Shown here one piece after another: positions 51,221-59,930 of a DNA stretch of 64,000 nucleotides. The translations under genes were made by a program, and so were the position numbers. The notes below the pieces were generated by a model. The model saw only the letters and a list, made by a program, of their open reading frames with translations, searched no databases and was not told the origin of the DNA. Position 1 is the first letter of the stretch; every line of letters begins with the position of its first letter. Source of the stretch: Streptomyces sp. CB01249 (GTDB taxonomy: Bacteria; Actinomycetota; Actinomycetes; Streptomycetales; Streptomycetaceae); the NCBI RefSeq assembly GCF_001905735.1, contig NZ_LISW01000003.1, positions 682,341 to 746,340 on the forward strand, read 5' to 3'.

Positions 51221-51823
51221 TCAGCCTGCCACCTGGGCACGTTGGTACGTCAGATACGCCGCGCCGCTCCCCAGGACCGTGTGGTCCGTGAGCGCCCAGG
51301 ACGCCGGTTCGAACGCCGCGTTCCGGCCGAACAGCGGGATGCCCGTGCCGATCGTCGTCGGGCTGAGCTTCAGGATCAGCGTGTCGATCTCCGCGTAGAG
51401 CGAGGCGGCCAGCTCGCCGCCGCCGACGAGCCAGATGTCCTTGCCGTCCTCCTGCTTCAACTCCCGTACGCGCGCGGCGGGATCGCTCGCGACGACCTCC
51501 ACGGCGGGGTCCGGGCTCTCGCCCAGGGTGCGGGAGAACACCAGGTGCCGCAGATGCGGGTAGGCGTCCGTGACTCCGACGTCGAGGCCGATTTCGTACG
51601 AGCGCCTGCCCTCCACCACCGTGTCGAAGTGCGTGCCCTCCGCCGTCACCCCGAGCGCGGCCCGCGCCGGGCCGGGCAGGGTCTCCGGGTACTCCGCGAT
51701 CAGGTGCTTGAGGTAGTCCTCCGGGATGGGCCAGAAGCCGTCCGGGCCGGTGGGATCGGCTCCGTCCGGGCCGGCGATGAAGCCGTCGAGGGTGGCGGCG
51801 ATGAAGTACACCAGCTTGCGCAA
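51221..51823 (-). CDS. dihydrofolate-reductase-family (RibD C-terminal-like) protein
   Basis: A 200-aa NADPH-reductase-fold protein of the YwjB/RibD-C group: RKLVYFIAATLDGFIAGPDG, HFDTVVEGRRSYEIGLD, LVFSRTLGE and DIWLVGGGELAASLYAEIDTLILKLSPTTIGTGIPLF. True folate activity is unlikely for this subgroup. The start is TTG at 51823, with AAAGG upstream; the longer frame further upstream is antisense to the TetR region and has no homology. Confidence 0.86.
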   Translation of the reverse strand: MRKLVYFIAATLDGFIAGPDGADPTGPDGFWPIPEDYLKHLIAEYPETLPGPARAALGVTAEGTHFDTVVEGRRSYEIGLDVGVTDAYPHLRHLVFSRTLGESPDPAVEVVASDPAARVRELKQEDGKDIWLVGGGELAASLYAEIDTLILKLSPTTIGTGIPLFGRNAAFEPASWALTDHTVLGSGAAYLTYQRAQVAG

Positions 51824-51921
51824 AGGGGACCTTTCGTCCGGGGGGCGGCCTCCGGTACGTGGGGGCCGTCGGCCGTTCATGATCGAACGGCCGCCCGTGG
51901 CAAGCAAGGGGATATGACTGC

Positions 51922-52551
51922 TTACGGCGTCCGGGACCCGTCCAGCGCCGGGGCGATCACCGCGAACGCGCGGTCCGTCAGCTCCGCCGGGGTCTCCGTC
52001 GAGCCGTCGGCGCTCCAGTGGTGGAGCACGGCGTCGAAGGCGTCCAGCGCCATGCCCGCCGCCAGCCTCGGGTAGAGGTCCCGCTCGGCGTCGCGCCCCA
52101 GCCGCTCGGCCAGCTCCCGGGCGAGGTCGTCGCGCCACCGCGCCTGGCGCTCCAGGAAGCGGGCCAGCAGCGCGGGCGTGCGCAGGATCAGCCGTACGAC
52201 GCGCAGCGCGCGCTCCCCGTGGTCCGCGCACGCGCCGAGCGGCACCCAGACCGCGTGGCGCAGCGCGACGGACGGCGGCTCGGCGGCGGGGCGGGCGGCC
52301 AGCTCGGCGCGGATGCCGGTGCCCATGTCCGCGAGGAACTGGACGACCACGTCCTCCTTGGACGCGAAGTAGCGGAAGAACGTCCGCTTGGAGACGCCCG
52401 CCGCCGCCGCGATCTCGTCCACCGTGACCGCGTCGAAGCCCTTCAGTGCCAGCAACTGCAAGGCGGATTCGGTCAGTTCGTCGGAGACCAGCCTCCGCTT
52501 GCGCTCGGCCAGGGTCGTTCGGGGAGTGCTCACCTCCTCACGGTACTCCAT
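51922..52551 (-). CDS. TetR-family repressor
   Basis: A 209-aa regulator. The helix-turn-helix is at residues ~20-65 (ALQLLALKGFDAVTVDEIAAAAGVSKRTFFRYFASKEDV); the rest is the ligand domain with LRTPALLARFLERQARWRDDLARELAERLGRD, as in the AcrR C-terminal family. It is divergent from the SDR gene and probably represses it through the palindrome between them. An in-frame GTG at 52533 is another possible start. Confidence 0.9.
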   Translation of the reverse strand: MEYREEVSTPRTTLAERKRRLVSDELTESALQLLALKGFDAVTVDEIAAAAGVSKRTFFRYFASKEDVVVQFLADMGTGIRAELAARPAAEPPSVALRHAVWVPLGACADHGERALRVVRLILRTPALLARFLERQARWRDDLARELAERLGRDAERDLYPRLAAGMALDAFDAVLHHWSADGSTETPAELTDRAFAVIAPALDGSRTP

Positions 52552-52561
52552 GCCTCACATG

Positions 52562-52618
52562 ACACTGAATGACATGTTGACACTTGGTGTCATGCGAGGC
52601 AGCCTATGCCGCATGACA
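52562..52618. promoter_or_regulatory. TetR operator region between divergent genes
   Basis: Perfect 6-3-6 palindrome TGACACTTGGTGTCA at 52578-52592, next to a second related half-site set (TGACACTGAATGACA before it). Also TGTCATGC at 52589 pairs with GCATGACA at 52611. Short divergent gap, so both genes may be controlled here. Confidence 0.7.
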
Positions 52619-53548
52619 CAGCAGGAACGCTGGACCGCCGAACACATCCCGGACCAGACCGGGCGGGTCTTCGTCGTCACCGGGGCCAACAGCGGCCTCG
52701 GCCTGGCCACGACCCGGGCCCTCGCCCGCCGGGGCGGGCACGTGATCCTCGCCGTACGCGACGAGGCGAAGGGGCGCCGCGCGGCGGCCGGGCTGGCCGC
52801 CGCGCAGCCGGACGCCCGGTTGGAGGTGCGCCGGATCGACCTGGCCGACCTCGACTCCGTACGCGCGTTCGCGGAGAAGCTGCACGCGGACCACGCGCGG
52901 CTCGACGTGCTCGTCAACAACGCCGGGGTCATGGCGCCGCCCCGGACGCTGTCCCCGCAGGGCCACGAGGTGCAGTTCGCGGCGAACCACCTGGGCCACT
53001 TCGCGCTCACCGGGCGGCTGTGGGACCTCCTGTCGGCGGGCACCGACCCCCGCGTGGTCACCGTCAGCTCGCCCAACCACCGCAAGGCGCACCTGTACTT
53101 CGACGACCTCACGGGCGAGCGGCGGTACTCACCGATGGGCTACTACAACCAGTCCAAGCTGGCCAACGCCGTCTTCGGCCACGAGCTGCACCGCCGTCTC
53201 ACCGAGGCCGGCAGCCCGGTCCGCAGCCTGCTCGCCCACCCCGGCTACACCGCCACCGGCCTCCAGACCGGCGGCCCCGTCGCCCTCGTGTCCCTGATGT
53301 TCGGCCGCGTACTCAGGCCGCTCGCCCAGTCCCCCGCCCAGGGGGCGCTGCCGCAGCTGTACGCGGCGACCGAACCGGGCGCGGAGGGAGGCGAGTTCAT
53401 CGGGCCGGACGGCAGGGGTGAGCTGCGCGGGGCGCCGACCCGGGTGGAGCTGTCGGCCGGGGCGGCCGACGCCGCGACCGGGCAGCGGTTGTGGGAGGTG
53501 TCGGAGGAGGCCACGGGCGTGCGGTTCGCGTTCTCCCGGTCCGCCTGA
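52613..53548 (+). CDS. short-chain dehydrogenase/reductase (retinol-dehydrogenase-like)
   Basis: A 311-aa NAD(P)-dependent oxidoreductase: TGRVFVVTGANSGLGLATTRAL (cofactor loop TGxxxGxG), VLVNNAGVMAPP, HLGHFALTGRL and the catalytic Tyr-Lys in YYNQSKLAN. The catalytic Ser is in VVTVSSPNH. Its place beside the divergent TetR gene and the operator suggests induction by a small compound. The ATG at 52613 starts the homologous part; the ribosome site is weak and ATG 52592 is an alternative. Confidence 0.88.
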   Translation: MTQQERWTAEHIPDQTGRVFVVTGANSGLGLATTRALARRGGHVILAVRDEAKGRRAAAGLAAAQPDARLEVRRIDLADLDSVRAFAEKLHADHARLDVLVNNAGVMAPPRTLSPQGHEVQFAANHLGHFALTGRLWDLLSAGTDPRVVTVSSPNHRKAHLYFDDLTGERRYSPMGYYNQSKLANAVFGHELHRRLTEAGSPVRSLLAHPGYTATGLQTGGPVALVSLMFGRVLRPLAQSPAQGALPQLYAATEPGAEGGEFIGPDGRGELRGAPTRVELSAGAADAATGQRLWEVSEEATGVRFAFSRSA

Positions 53549-53637
53549 ACCAAGGCGCTCCCACCGCTCCGCAGCGACCCCGTATTTGGATAGGGTGCCG
53601 TGTCTACAGCAGCGCTCTCCGGGGGAGTTTCGAGTAC

Positions 53638-55551
53638 ATGAGCGGTCAGCAGCCAGGCCGAGGCGGCGCCTCGCAGGTCTTCCAGCCCCTCGCGGGCGAC
53701 GACCCCACCACCATCGCCGGATACCGGCTGGCCGCCAAGCTCGGCGCGGGCGGCATGGGCAAGGTGTATCTGTCGTACACGCCCGGCGGGCGGCCCGTCG
53801 CGATCAAGGTGATCCGGCCGGAGTTCGGCGAGGACGCGGAGTTCCGGCGGCGGTTCGCGCAGGAAGTGCAGTCCGCGCAGCGCGTCCAGGGGCTGTTCAC
53901 CGCGCCCGTGATCGACGCCGACACCAAGGGCGCCCAGCCGTGGCTCGCCACCGCGTACGTGCCGGGCCCGTCGCTCGCCGACGCGGTCGTGGAGCACGGC
54001 GCGCTGCCGGTCGAGGCGGTGCTGCTGCTGATCGCGGGCATGGCCGAGGCGCTGCACGTCATCCACGGCGCCGGGATCGTCCACCGCGACCTGAAGCCGT
54101 CCAACGTGCTGCTCGCGGCGGACGGGCCGCGCGTCATCGACTTCGGTATCGCGTACGCGGCCGACGCGACGTCGCTCACGGGCAGCGGGGTCACGATCGG
54201 CACCCCGTCGTTCATGGCGCCGGAGCAGGCCGCCGGGCGCAAGGTCACCGCCGCGACGGACATCTTCGCGCTGGGCCAGGTCGCGGTGTTCGCGTCGACC
54301 GGGACACCCGCGTTCGGCGAGGGGACCTCGCACGGGGTGCTCTACCGGATCGTGCACGAGGACCCGGACCTGACGGGTGTGCCGGAGCGGCTGATGGAAC
54401 TCGTCGGGCGCTGCCTCGCGAAGAACCCGGAGGACCGGCCGTCGGTCGCCGAGGTGATCCAGCTCTGCCAGACCGCGAACGCGGAGACGGTGCTGCGGCG
54501 GCCGGAGGACTGGCTGCCGAAGCCGGTCGCCGCCGACATCACCGTACGGGCCGCCGCCCCGGCGCCCGTGCAGACGCCGCCGCCGCCGTCGGCCGCCCCG
54601 ACGACACCGCCGGTGGCCGCCGCGCCTGCGGCTCCGCCCACTCCCGCCGCGTACTCGCCCACCACCCCGGCGCCGAGCACCCCGCCGCCGGGGTACGGGC
54701 CGCCGGTCACACCCGCGCCCGGGCAGGGGCCCGCGCCGGTGGCGCCGAGCGCGTACGGTGCGCCCACGGCGCCCTCCGCGCAGACCCCCGCGTACGGGTA
54801 CCCGGCCGCCCAGCAGCCGTCGTACGGGTATCCGGGGCCGGGGGGCGGCGGGTACCCCGGCGGCGTACCGCCGCAGTCGCACGTCACGCAGGCGGTGCCG
54901 CAGGCGCCCGCGCCGACTCCGCCCAAGCGGCGGCGGGGGCGGGTCGCGGCCATCGCGGTCGTGGCCGCGCTGCTGGTCGGGGTGGCCGGTGGGGGCACGG
55001 CGTACTTCCTGACGAAGAAGGACGACAAGGGGTCGCAGAGCGACACCACCGCCGGGGACAAGAACTCGCCCGCGCCCAAGGCGAGTTCCACGCCCAGCGC
55101 GGATCCGACCGGAGACGTCGAGGGCGGTGCCGAGCAGCCCGAGGGGCAGACCCCCGCGACGACGGACCCGACGCCGGAGGACTTCACCGGGATCAACCTC
55201 ACCAAGGGCTACCACCTGACGTTCGGCGACGACGAGATCCGGCCGCAGGACGGTGAGGACGACGGCTACGAGCTGACGTACGACTCCGGCGGCTACATCG
55301 AGGCGGAGAGCGAGGGCGGCAAGCTGATCCTGCTCGACCCGGGTCAGGCGGGGTCGCTGGATGTGTGCCGGGCGGAGACGCGGTTCGCGAGCAGCATCGA
55401 CACGAGCAAGCTGTCCAAGGGGCGGCAGGTGTGTGTGACGACGGGGACCGGGCATATGGCGCTGGTGACCTATCAGGGGCACTCGCCGGAGGATTCGCCG
55501 AGTGACTACATCACGCTTGATGTGACGGTCTGGCGCAACGCGATGCGCTAG
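53638..55551 (+). CDS. membrane Ser/Thr protein kinase (PknB/Hanks type)
   Basis: A 637-aa kinase. Kinase domain (about 25-285): YRLAAKLGAGGMGKVYLSYTP, VAIKVI (ATP Lys), IVHRDLKPSNVLLA (catalytic loop), VIDFGIAYA (DFG) and MAPEQAAG. A long Pro/Ala/Tyr-rich linker follows, then a basic patch and one membrane helix (VAAIAVVAALLVGVAGGGTAYFL). An extracellular sensor domain of about 180 residues has no recognised family (no PASTA repeats). GGGGGAG precedes the ATG. The ligand is unknown. Confidence 0.92.
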   Translation: MSGQQPGRGGASQVFQPLAGDDPTTIAGYRLAAKLGAGGMGKVYLSYTPGGRPVAIKVIRPEFGEDAEFRRRFAQEVQSAQRVQGLFTAPVIDADTKGAQPWLATAYVPGPSLADAVVEHGALPVEAVLLLIAGMAEALHVIHGAGIVHRDLKPSNVLLAADGPRVIDFGIAYAADATSLTGSGVTIGTPSFMAPEQAAGRKVTAATDIFALGQVAVFASTGTPAFGEGTSHGVLYRIVHEDPDLTGVPERLMELVGRCLAKNPEDRPSVAEVIQLCQTANAETVLRRPEDWLPKPVAADITVRAAAPAPVQTPPPPSAAPTTPPVAAAPAAPPTPAAYSPTTPAPSTPPPGYGPPVTPAPGQGPAPVAPSAYGAPTAPSAQTPAYGYPAAQQPSYGYPGPGGGGYPGGVPPQSHVTQAVPQAPAPTPPKRRRGRVAAIAVVAALLVGVAGGGTAYFLTKKDDKGSQSDTTAGDKNSPAPKASSTPSADPTGDVEGGAEQPEGQTPATTDPTPEDFTGINLTKGYHLTFGDDEIRPQDGEDDGYELTYDSGGYIEAESEGGKLILLDPGQAGSLDVCRAETRFASSIDTSKLSKGRQVCVTTGTGHMALVTYQGHSPEDSPSDYITLDVTVWRNAMR

Positions 55552-55598
55552 GGGCGCCTGGGGCGGGCCTGTTCCCCACCCCGCCCCTTCCCGAAACC

Positions 55599-55773
55599 GG
55601 GGCGCTGCCCCGGACCCCGCGCCTCAAACGCCGGCGAGGCTTGATTTTGCTTCCGGTGCCGCAAATCTGCGGCACCGGAAGCGAAATCTCAGAGCTGCTT
55701 GTGCGACGGCGGCGGCAAAATCAAGCCCCTCCGGCGATTGAGGAGCGGGGGGGGTACGGGGGCAGCGCCCCCG
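55599..55773. repeat. large imperfect inverted repeat (Streptomyces intergenic repeat) with inner terminator
   Basis: Outer arms of about 50-58 bases (55599-55649 and 55716-55773) share CAAAATCAAGCC, CGCCGG and GGGGGCAGCGCC-like blocks in inverted order. The TTGATTTTG/CAAAATCAA ends and CTCAA(T/A)CGCCGG core match a repeat family seen between many Streptomyces genes. Inside is a perfect 15-bp hairpin with 4-nt loop (GCTTCCGGTGCCGCA, 55649-55682). The whole unit lies between convergent kinase and TetR genes and probably ends both transcripts. Confidence 0.75.
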
Positions 55774-55780
55774 CATCGCC

Positions 55781-56335
55781 TCAGCCCGTGATCAGCCGCT
55801 GCAGCGCCGGCGCGTACAGGTCCGCGATGCGCTCCGGCGTCGCGGACGCCCCCGCTCCCTCCCGGTGGAGGCTCAACGTCGCGCCCAGGCCCAGCAGATG
55901 GCCGGCCAGGAGCTCCGCGCGGAGGGCGGCGTCCGGACCGGGGAGGCGGGCCGTCAGCGCGGCGGTGACCTGTTCGTGGAAGCGGTCGCGGAGCAGCGAG
56001 CGTTCGTCCTGGTTGCCCAGGGAGAAGACGACGCGCAGCAGCGGGTCGGACTGGAGCGCCCGGCGCTGGGTGACCAGGGTGACCACCATGTGGCGGCCCA
56101 GGACGTCGAGCGGCGCGTCGAAGAGTTCGGCGGCGGCCGGTCCGAAGTCGGCCACCGTGTTGAACAGCTCCTCCTTGCGGCCGAAGTGCTTGACCACCAG
56201 GGACGCGCTGACCCCCGCGTCCGCCGCGATCCCCCGGATCGTCACCTCCGCGTACGGCCGCTGCGTGAACGCCCGCCGCGCGGCGCGCAGGATCGCGTCG
56301 CGGCCCGTCGCGGCGATGGCCTGGCCGCCGGTCAT
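55781..56335 (-). CDS. TetR-family regulator, co-transcribed with MFS exporter
   Basis: A 184-aa regulator with an N-terminal helix-turn-helix (ILRAARRAFTQRPYAEVTIRGIAADAGVSASLVVKHFGRKEELF) and a TetR_C_33-like ligand domain. It overlaps the 3' end of the MFS gene by 4 bases, so it is second in the operon. It probably represses that operon and responds to the exported compound. Confidence 0.9.
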   Translation of the reverse strand: MTGGQAIAATGRDAILRAARRAFTQRPYAEVTIRGIAADAGVSASLVVKHFGRKEELFNTVADFGPAAAELFDAPLDVLGRHMVVTLVTQRRALQSDPLLRVVFSLGNQDERSLLRDRFHEQVTAALTARLPGPDAALRAELLAGHLLGLGATLSLHREGAGASATPERIADLYAPALQRLITG

Positions 56336-57843
56336 GCGCCCTCCTGGATCTCCGCCGGCCGCGCACCCCCCGTCAGGGTGCCCGGCGCCTTGCGGCTCTC
56401 CCCGACCGTATCCGCCCCGGCGGGCCTGCCGCCCGGGATCATGACCGTGACCAGCAGGGCAAGCAGCGCCGCGCCCGCCGCGATGACGAAGACCAGCTGG
56501 TACGCGTGGAGGGTCGGCGCGGTCCGGCCCCCCGCCTGGAAGGTGAGGTTGGCCAGGACCGCCGCCACCGTCGCGCTGCAGAACGCCTGGCCGATCGACC
56601 GCATCAGGGTGTTCAGGCCGTTCGCCGCCCCGGTCTCGCTGACCGGGACGCCGCGCATCACGAGGGCGGGGAGCGCCGAGTACGCGATGGCCGTGCCGGA
56701 GGCGACGACCGTGGCGCCCGCGATGATGAGCCACAGGCTGTGGCTGGTGAAGTACCGCACCCCGTAACCGGCCGCGATGATCCCGGCCGCCAGCGCCAGG
56801 CTGACCTTCGGGCCGTGCTTGGCGGAGATCCGGGCGGAGACCGGCGACAGCGCCACCATGGCGACCCCGCCCGGCAGCAGGCACAGACCGCTGACGACGA
56901 GCGAGGCGCCGAGCCCGTAACCGGTCGCCTTGGGCTCCTGCACCATCTGCGCGGTGACCAGGGAGTTCGCGTAGAAGGCGAAACCGATGAGCAGGGCCGC
57001 GATGTTGGTGAGCAGGACGGCCGGGCGGGCGGAGACCCTGAGGTCGACCATGGGCGTCGCGACGCGGAGCTCGTACGCCCCCCAGATCAGCGCCACCACG
57101 ACGGCCCCCACGAGCAGGCCGACCGTCCGGCCGGAGGTCCAGCCCCAGTCGCCGCCCTGCGTCACCGCGAGCAGCAGGCAGACGAGCGCGCCGGACAGGC
57201 CGAGGGCGCCGAGCGCGTCGAAGCGGCCGCGGCTGCGCAGCGGGGACTCCGGTACAAAGAGGAGGACGAGCACGATGTCGATGAGGCCGATGACGCCGGA
57301 GACCCAGAACATCGTGTGCCAGTCGAAGTTCTCGACCACCAGCGCGGCGATCGGCAGGCCCACCGCGGCGCCGATGCCGAGCGTCGAGCTCATCAGCGCG
57401 ACGGCGGACAGCACGCGCTCGGGCGGCAGTTCGTCGCGCAGGATGCTGATGCCGAGCGGTACGACGGCGATCGCGGCGCCCTGGAGCGCGCGGCCGGTGA
57501 TCAGCACGCCGATGTGGGAGCTCGCCCCGCAGAGCACCGAGCCCGCCACGAGCACCGCGAGCGAGGCGACGAGCACCCGCCGCTTCCCGTACATGTCGCC
57601 GACCCGGCCGAGCACGGGCGTGAACACCGCGCCGGTCAGCAGCGTGACGGTCACCAGCCAGCTCGCGGCGGCCGGGGTGGCGCCGGTCAGCTCGGGAATG
57701 TGCGGGAGCAGGGGCACGACGATCGTCTGCATGACCGCGACGACGACCCCGCAGAAGGCCAGCACGCCCACCGCGAAGCGCGGGTGCGGGGCCTGGGCCG
57801 CAGGGGTCGAGGGGGCGGCGGGGGCGGGTATGTCCGCGGGCAT
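56332..57843 (-). CDS. MFS exporter of the DHA2 family
   Basis: A 503-aa transporter with 14 predicted helices. Family motifs: TGAVFTPVLGRVGDMYGKRRVLV (motif A), GRALQGAAIAVVPLGISILRDELP and LGIGAAVGLPIAALVVENFDWHTMFWVSGVIGL (motif C). It exports drugs or cell products. GGAG lies 5 bases before the ATG at 57843; the frame upstream of this is antisense to other sequence and has no homology. The TetR gene follows with ATGA overlap. Confidence 0.92.
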   Translation of the reverse strand: MPADIPAPAAPSTPAAQAPHPRFAVGVLAFCGVVVAVMQTIVVPLLPHIPELTGATPAAASWLVTVTLLTGAVFTPVLGRVGDMYGKRRVLVASLAVLVAGSVLCGASSHIGVLITGRALQGAAIAVVPLGISILRDELPPERVLSAVALMSSTLGIGAAVGLPIAALVVENFDWHTMFWVSGVIGLIDIVLVLLFVPESPLRSRGRFDALGALGLSGALVCLLLAVTQGGDWGWTSGRTVGLLVGAVVVALIWGAYELRVATPMVDLRVSARPAVLLTNIAALLIGFAFYANSLVTAQMVQEPKATGYGLGASLVVSGLCLLPGGVAMVALSPVSARISAKHGPKVSLALAAGIIAAGYGVRYFTSHSLWLIIAGATVVASGTAIAYSALPALVMRGVPVSETGAANGLNTLMRSIGQAFCSATVAAVLANLTFQAGGRTAPTLHAYQLVFVIAAGAALLALLVTVMIPGGRPAGADTVGESRKAPGTLTGGARPAEIQEGA

Positions 57844-58036
57844 GGTTCTCCGTTGCGGGCTCGGGGGTGCACGGATGTTCACCCCCCAGGGTAAACGCCT
57901 GTGCACCCCCTCGGCGACGGGTGGACGGAAGCGCGCGTTAGCCTCGGACCGGGCGCCGGTCCGGCGCTGGGCGCGAGGCGCGTACGAGTGCGCCGGGCGC
58001 ACATCCATGACGTGCACGAAGGCGGAGGTGACCGCG

Positions 58037-58339
58037 ATGGCGAAGGTGCCGGCAGCGGCGGTGGCGGCGGGCGGACTGGTCGGCGGTTACGCCGTCGCGC
58101 GGTGGACCCGCAAGCGTCCGCTGGGCGGGGTCGCGCTCGCGGCGGCGGGCGGCGTCGCCGCGTACGAGTGGAACCGGCAGGCGGGCCCCCGTGCGGCCGT
58201 CGCGCTGACCACCGCCTACGTGGCCGCGTTCGCGGGCTCGCACCCGCTGGCCAAGAAGGTCGGCGCCTGGCCCGCCGTCTTCACCGTGGCGGGCACGGTC
58301 GCCGCCGCGTCCTGGGCGGTCACCCGCCGGGCGTCCTGA
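58037..58339 (+). CDS. small hydrophobic membrane protein
   Basis: A 100-aa protein, mainly Ala/Gly/Val, with about three weak membrane helices (AAVAAGGLVGGYAVARW, GVALAAAGGVAAYEW, AVFTVAGTVAAASWAV). GGAGGTGA six bases before the ATG is an excellent ribosome site. No family is recognised. Divergent from the MFS gene. Confidence 0.7.
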   Translation: MAKVPAAAVAAGGLVGGYAVARWTRKRPLGGVALAAAGGVAAYEWNRQAGPRAAVALTTAYVAAFAGSHPLAKKVGAWPAVFTVAGTVAAASWAVTRRAS

Positions 58340-58417
58340 CCGGGGGCGCCCTCCGGGCGCGCTGACGGGGCGGGGCGGGCCCGGACGGCCGCCCGCCTCA
58401 CCGCGCGGCCGGGGCCC

Positions 58418-59767
58418 CTACCCCCACAGCGCCCACGACACCGTGTAGATCGCCAGGCCCGCCAGCGCTCCCACCACCGTGCCGTTGATGCGGATGAACT
58501 GCAGGTCACGCCCGATGTGGGCCTCGATCTTCCGCGAGGTCTGGTCCGCGTCCCAGCCGGCCACCGTGTCGCTGATCAGCGACGTGATCTCGGTCCGGTA
58601 CGTCGTCACGACATAGGCCGCCGCGTCCTCCAGCCAGCCCTCCAGCTTCCCCTGGAGCCGTTCGTCCGTGGCCAGCCGGGCGCCCAGCGACATCAGGGAG
58701 GCCCGGGCGCGCAGCCGCAGCTCGCTCTGCTCGTCCTCCGCCGCCGCGATCACCATCGCGCGCACCGACGCCCAGGCCGAGGCGATGACGTCCTGAACCT
58801 CGCCGCGCCCCAGGATCTCCGACTTCAGGCGCTCCACCCGGTCCCGGGTCTCCGAGTCGGTCTGGAGGTCGGCCGCGAAGTCCGCGAGGAACGTGTCGAT
58901 GGAGCCGCGCGCCGGGTGCCCGGGCATGTCCCGCATCTCGGTGACGAAGCGCAGGAGCTCCTTGTAGACCCGCTCCCCGACCCGCTTGTCCACGAACCGG
59001 GGCGTCCAGCCGGGTGCCCCGCCCTGCACCGCGTCCATCACCGAGTCGCCGTGCAGCACGAGCCAGTCGTGGGCCCGGGCGCAGACCAGGTCGACCAGCT
59101 TGCGGTGGCCGCCGTCCGAGACGACCTTCGCCAGCATCTTGCCGAGGCTCGGGCCGATCTCCGCCGTGTTGGCCCGCCGGGTGATCGCCTCGCCGACGAC
59201 GGCCTGGACGTCCGCGTCCCGCAGAACGGTGAGCGCCCCGCGCAGCGCGGTCGACAGTTCGGCCGTGACCCGGTCCGCGTGGGCGGGCTCCGCGAGCCAG
59301 CCGCCGACCCTGCGGCCGATGCCCAGCGAGTGAATCCGGTCACGTACGACGTCCCCGGAGAGAAAGTTCTCGCCGACGAAGGAACCGAGGGACGCCCCGA
59401 GCTGGTCCTTCTTGGTGGGAATGATGGCGGTGTGCGGAATCGGCAGACCGAGCGGACGCTTGAAGAGTGCAGTGACCGCGAACCAGTCGGCCAGCGCACC
59501 CACCATGCCCGCCTCGGCGGCCGCCGCGACGAAGCCCGGCCAGCCGCTCACCCCCTCGTTCTTCGCCCAGGTGGCGAGGACGTACACCAGCGCGACCAGC
59601 AGAAGGAGGCCGGTGGCCGTGGTCTTCATACGGCGTACGCCACGACGCTTCTCCTCGTCCGCCGCGGTGTACGCGAACGAGGCGAGCCCCCCGGGTCTCG
59701 CCCTCCCACCGGGCCCCGGAGGCAGTTCGCCCCGCTCGGTCCGCCCGGTCCCGTCGATCCGTTCCAT
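58418..59767 (-). CDS. DUF445 membrane-associated protein
   Basis: 449 aa: N-terminal membrane helix (TATGLLLLVALVYVLATWA) followed by the DUF445 signature AAAEAGMVGALADWFAVTALFKRPLGLPIPHTAIIPTKKDQLG. A long helical domain with repeated amphipathic segments follows, and a last hydrophobic helix (INGTVVGALAGLAIYTVSWALWG). Function is unknown; a membrane-shaping or contact role has been suggested for the family. GGAG precedes the ATG at 59767; 59815 is an alternative. Confidence 0.85.
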   Translation of the reverse strand: MERIDGTGRTERGELPPGPGGRARPGGLASFAYTAADEEKRRGVRRMKTTATGLLLLVALVYVLATWAKNEGVSGWPGFVAAAAEAGMVGALADWFAVTALFKRPLGLPIPHTAIIPTKKDQLGASLGSFVGENFLSGDVVRDRIHSLGIGRRVGGWLAEPAHADRVTAELSTALRGALTVLRDADVQAVVGEAITRRANTAEIGPSLGKMLAKVVSDGGHRKLVDLVCARAHDWLVLHGDSVMDAVQGGAPGWTPRFVDKRVGERVYKELLRFVTEMRDMPGHPARGSIDTFLADFAADLQTDSETRDRVERLKSEILGRGEVQDVIASAWASVRAMVIAAAEDEQSELRLRARASLMSLGARLATDERLQGKLEGWLEDAAAYVVTTYRTEITSLISDTVAGWDADQTSRKIEAHIGRDLQFIRINGTVVGALAGLAIYTVSWALWG

Positions 59768-59930
59768 CCGCTCCACCCGTCCGCGTACGCACAGCCCCAG
59801 ACGTCCGCTACGCATTGTGCCTACCTGACCTACTCCCGGGCCGCACGTCGAGTTCCCCGCGCCCTGCCGCATCATGGGAACAGGTCCACTCCCCCCGCTT
59901 TCCTCATTTCCGCAAGGAGACACACCGCCC

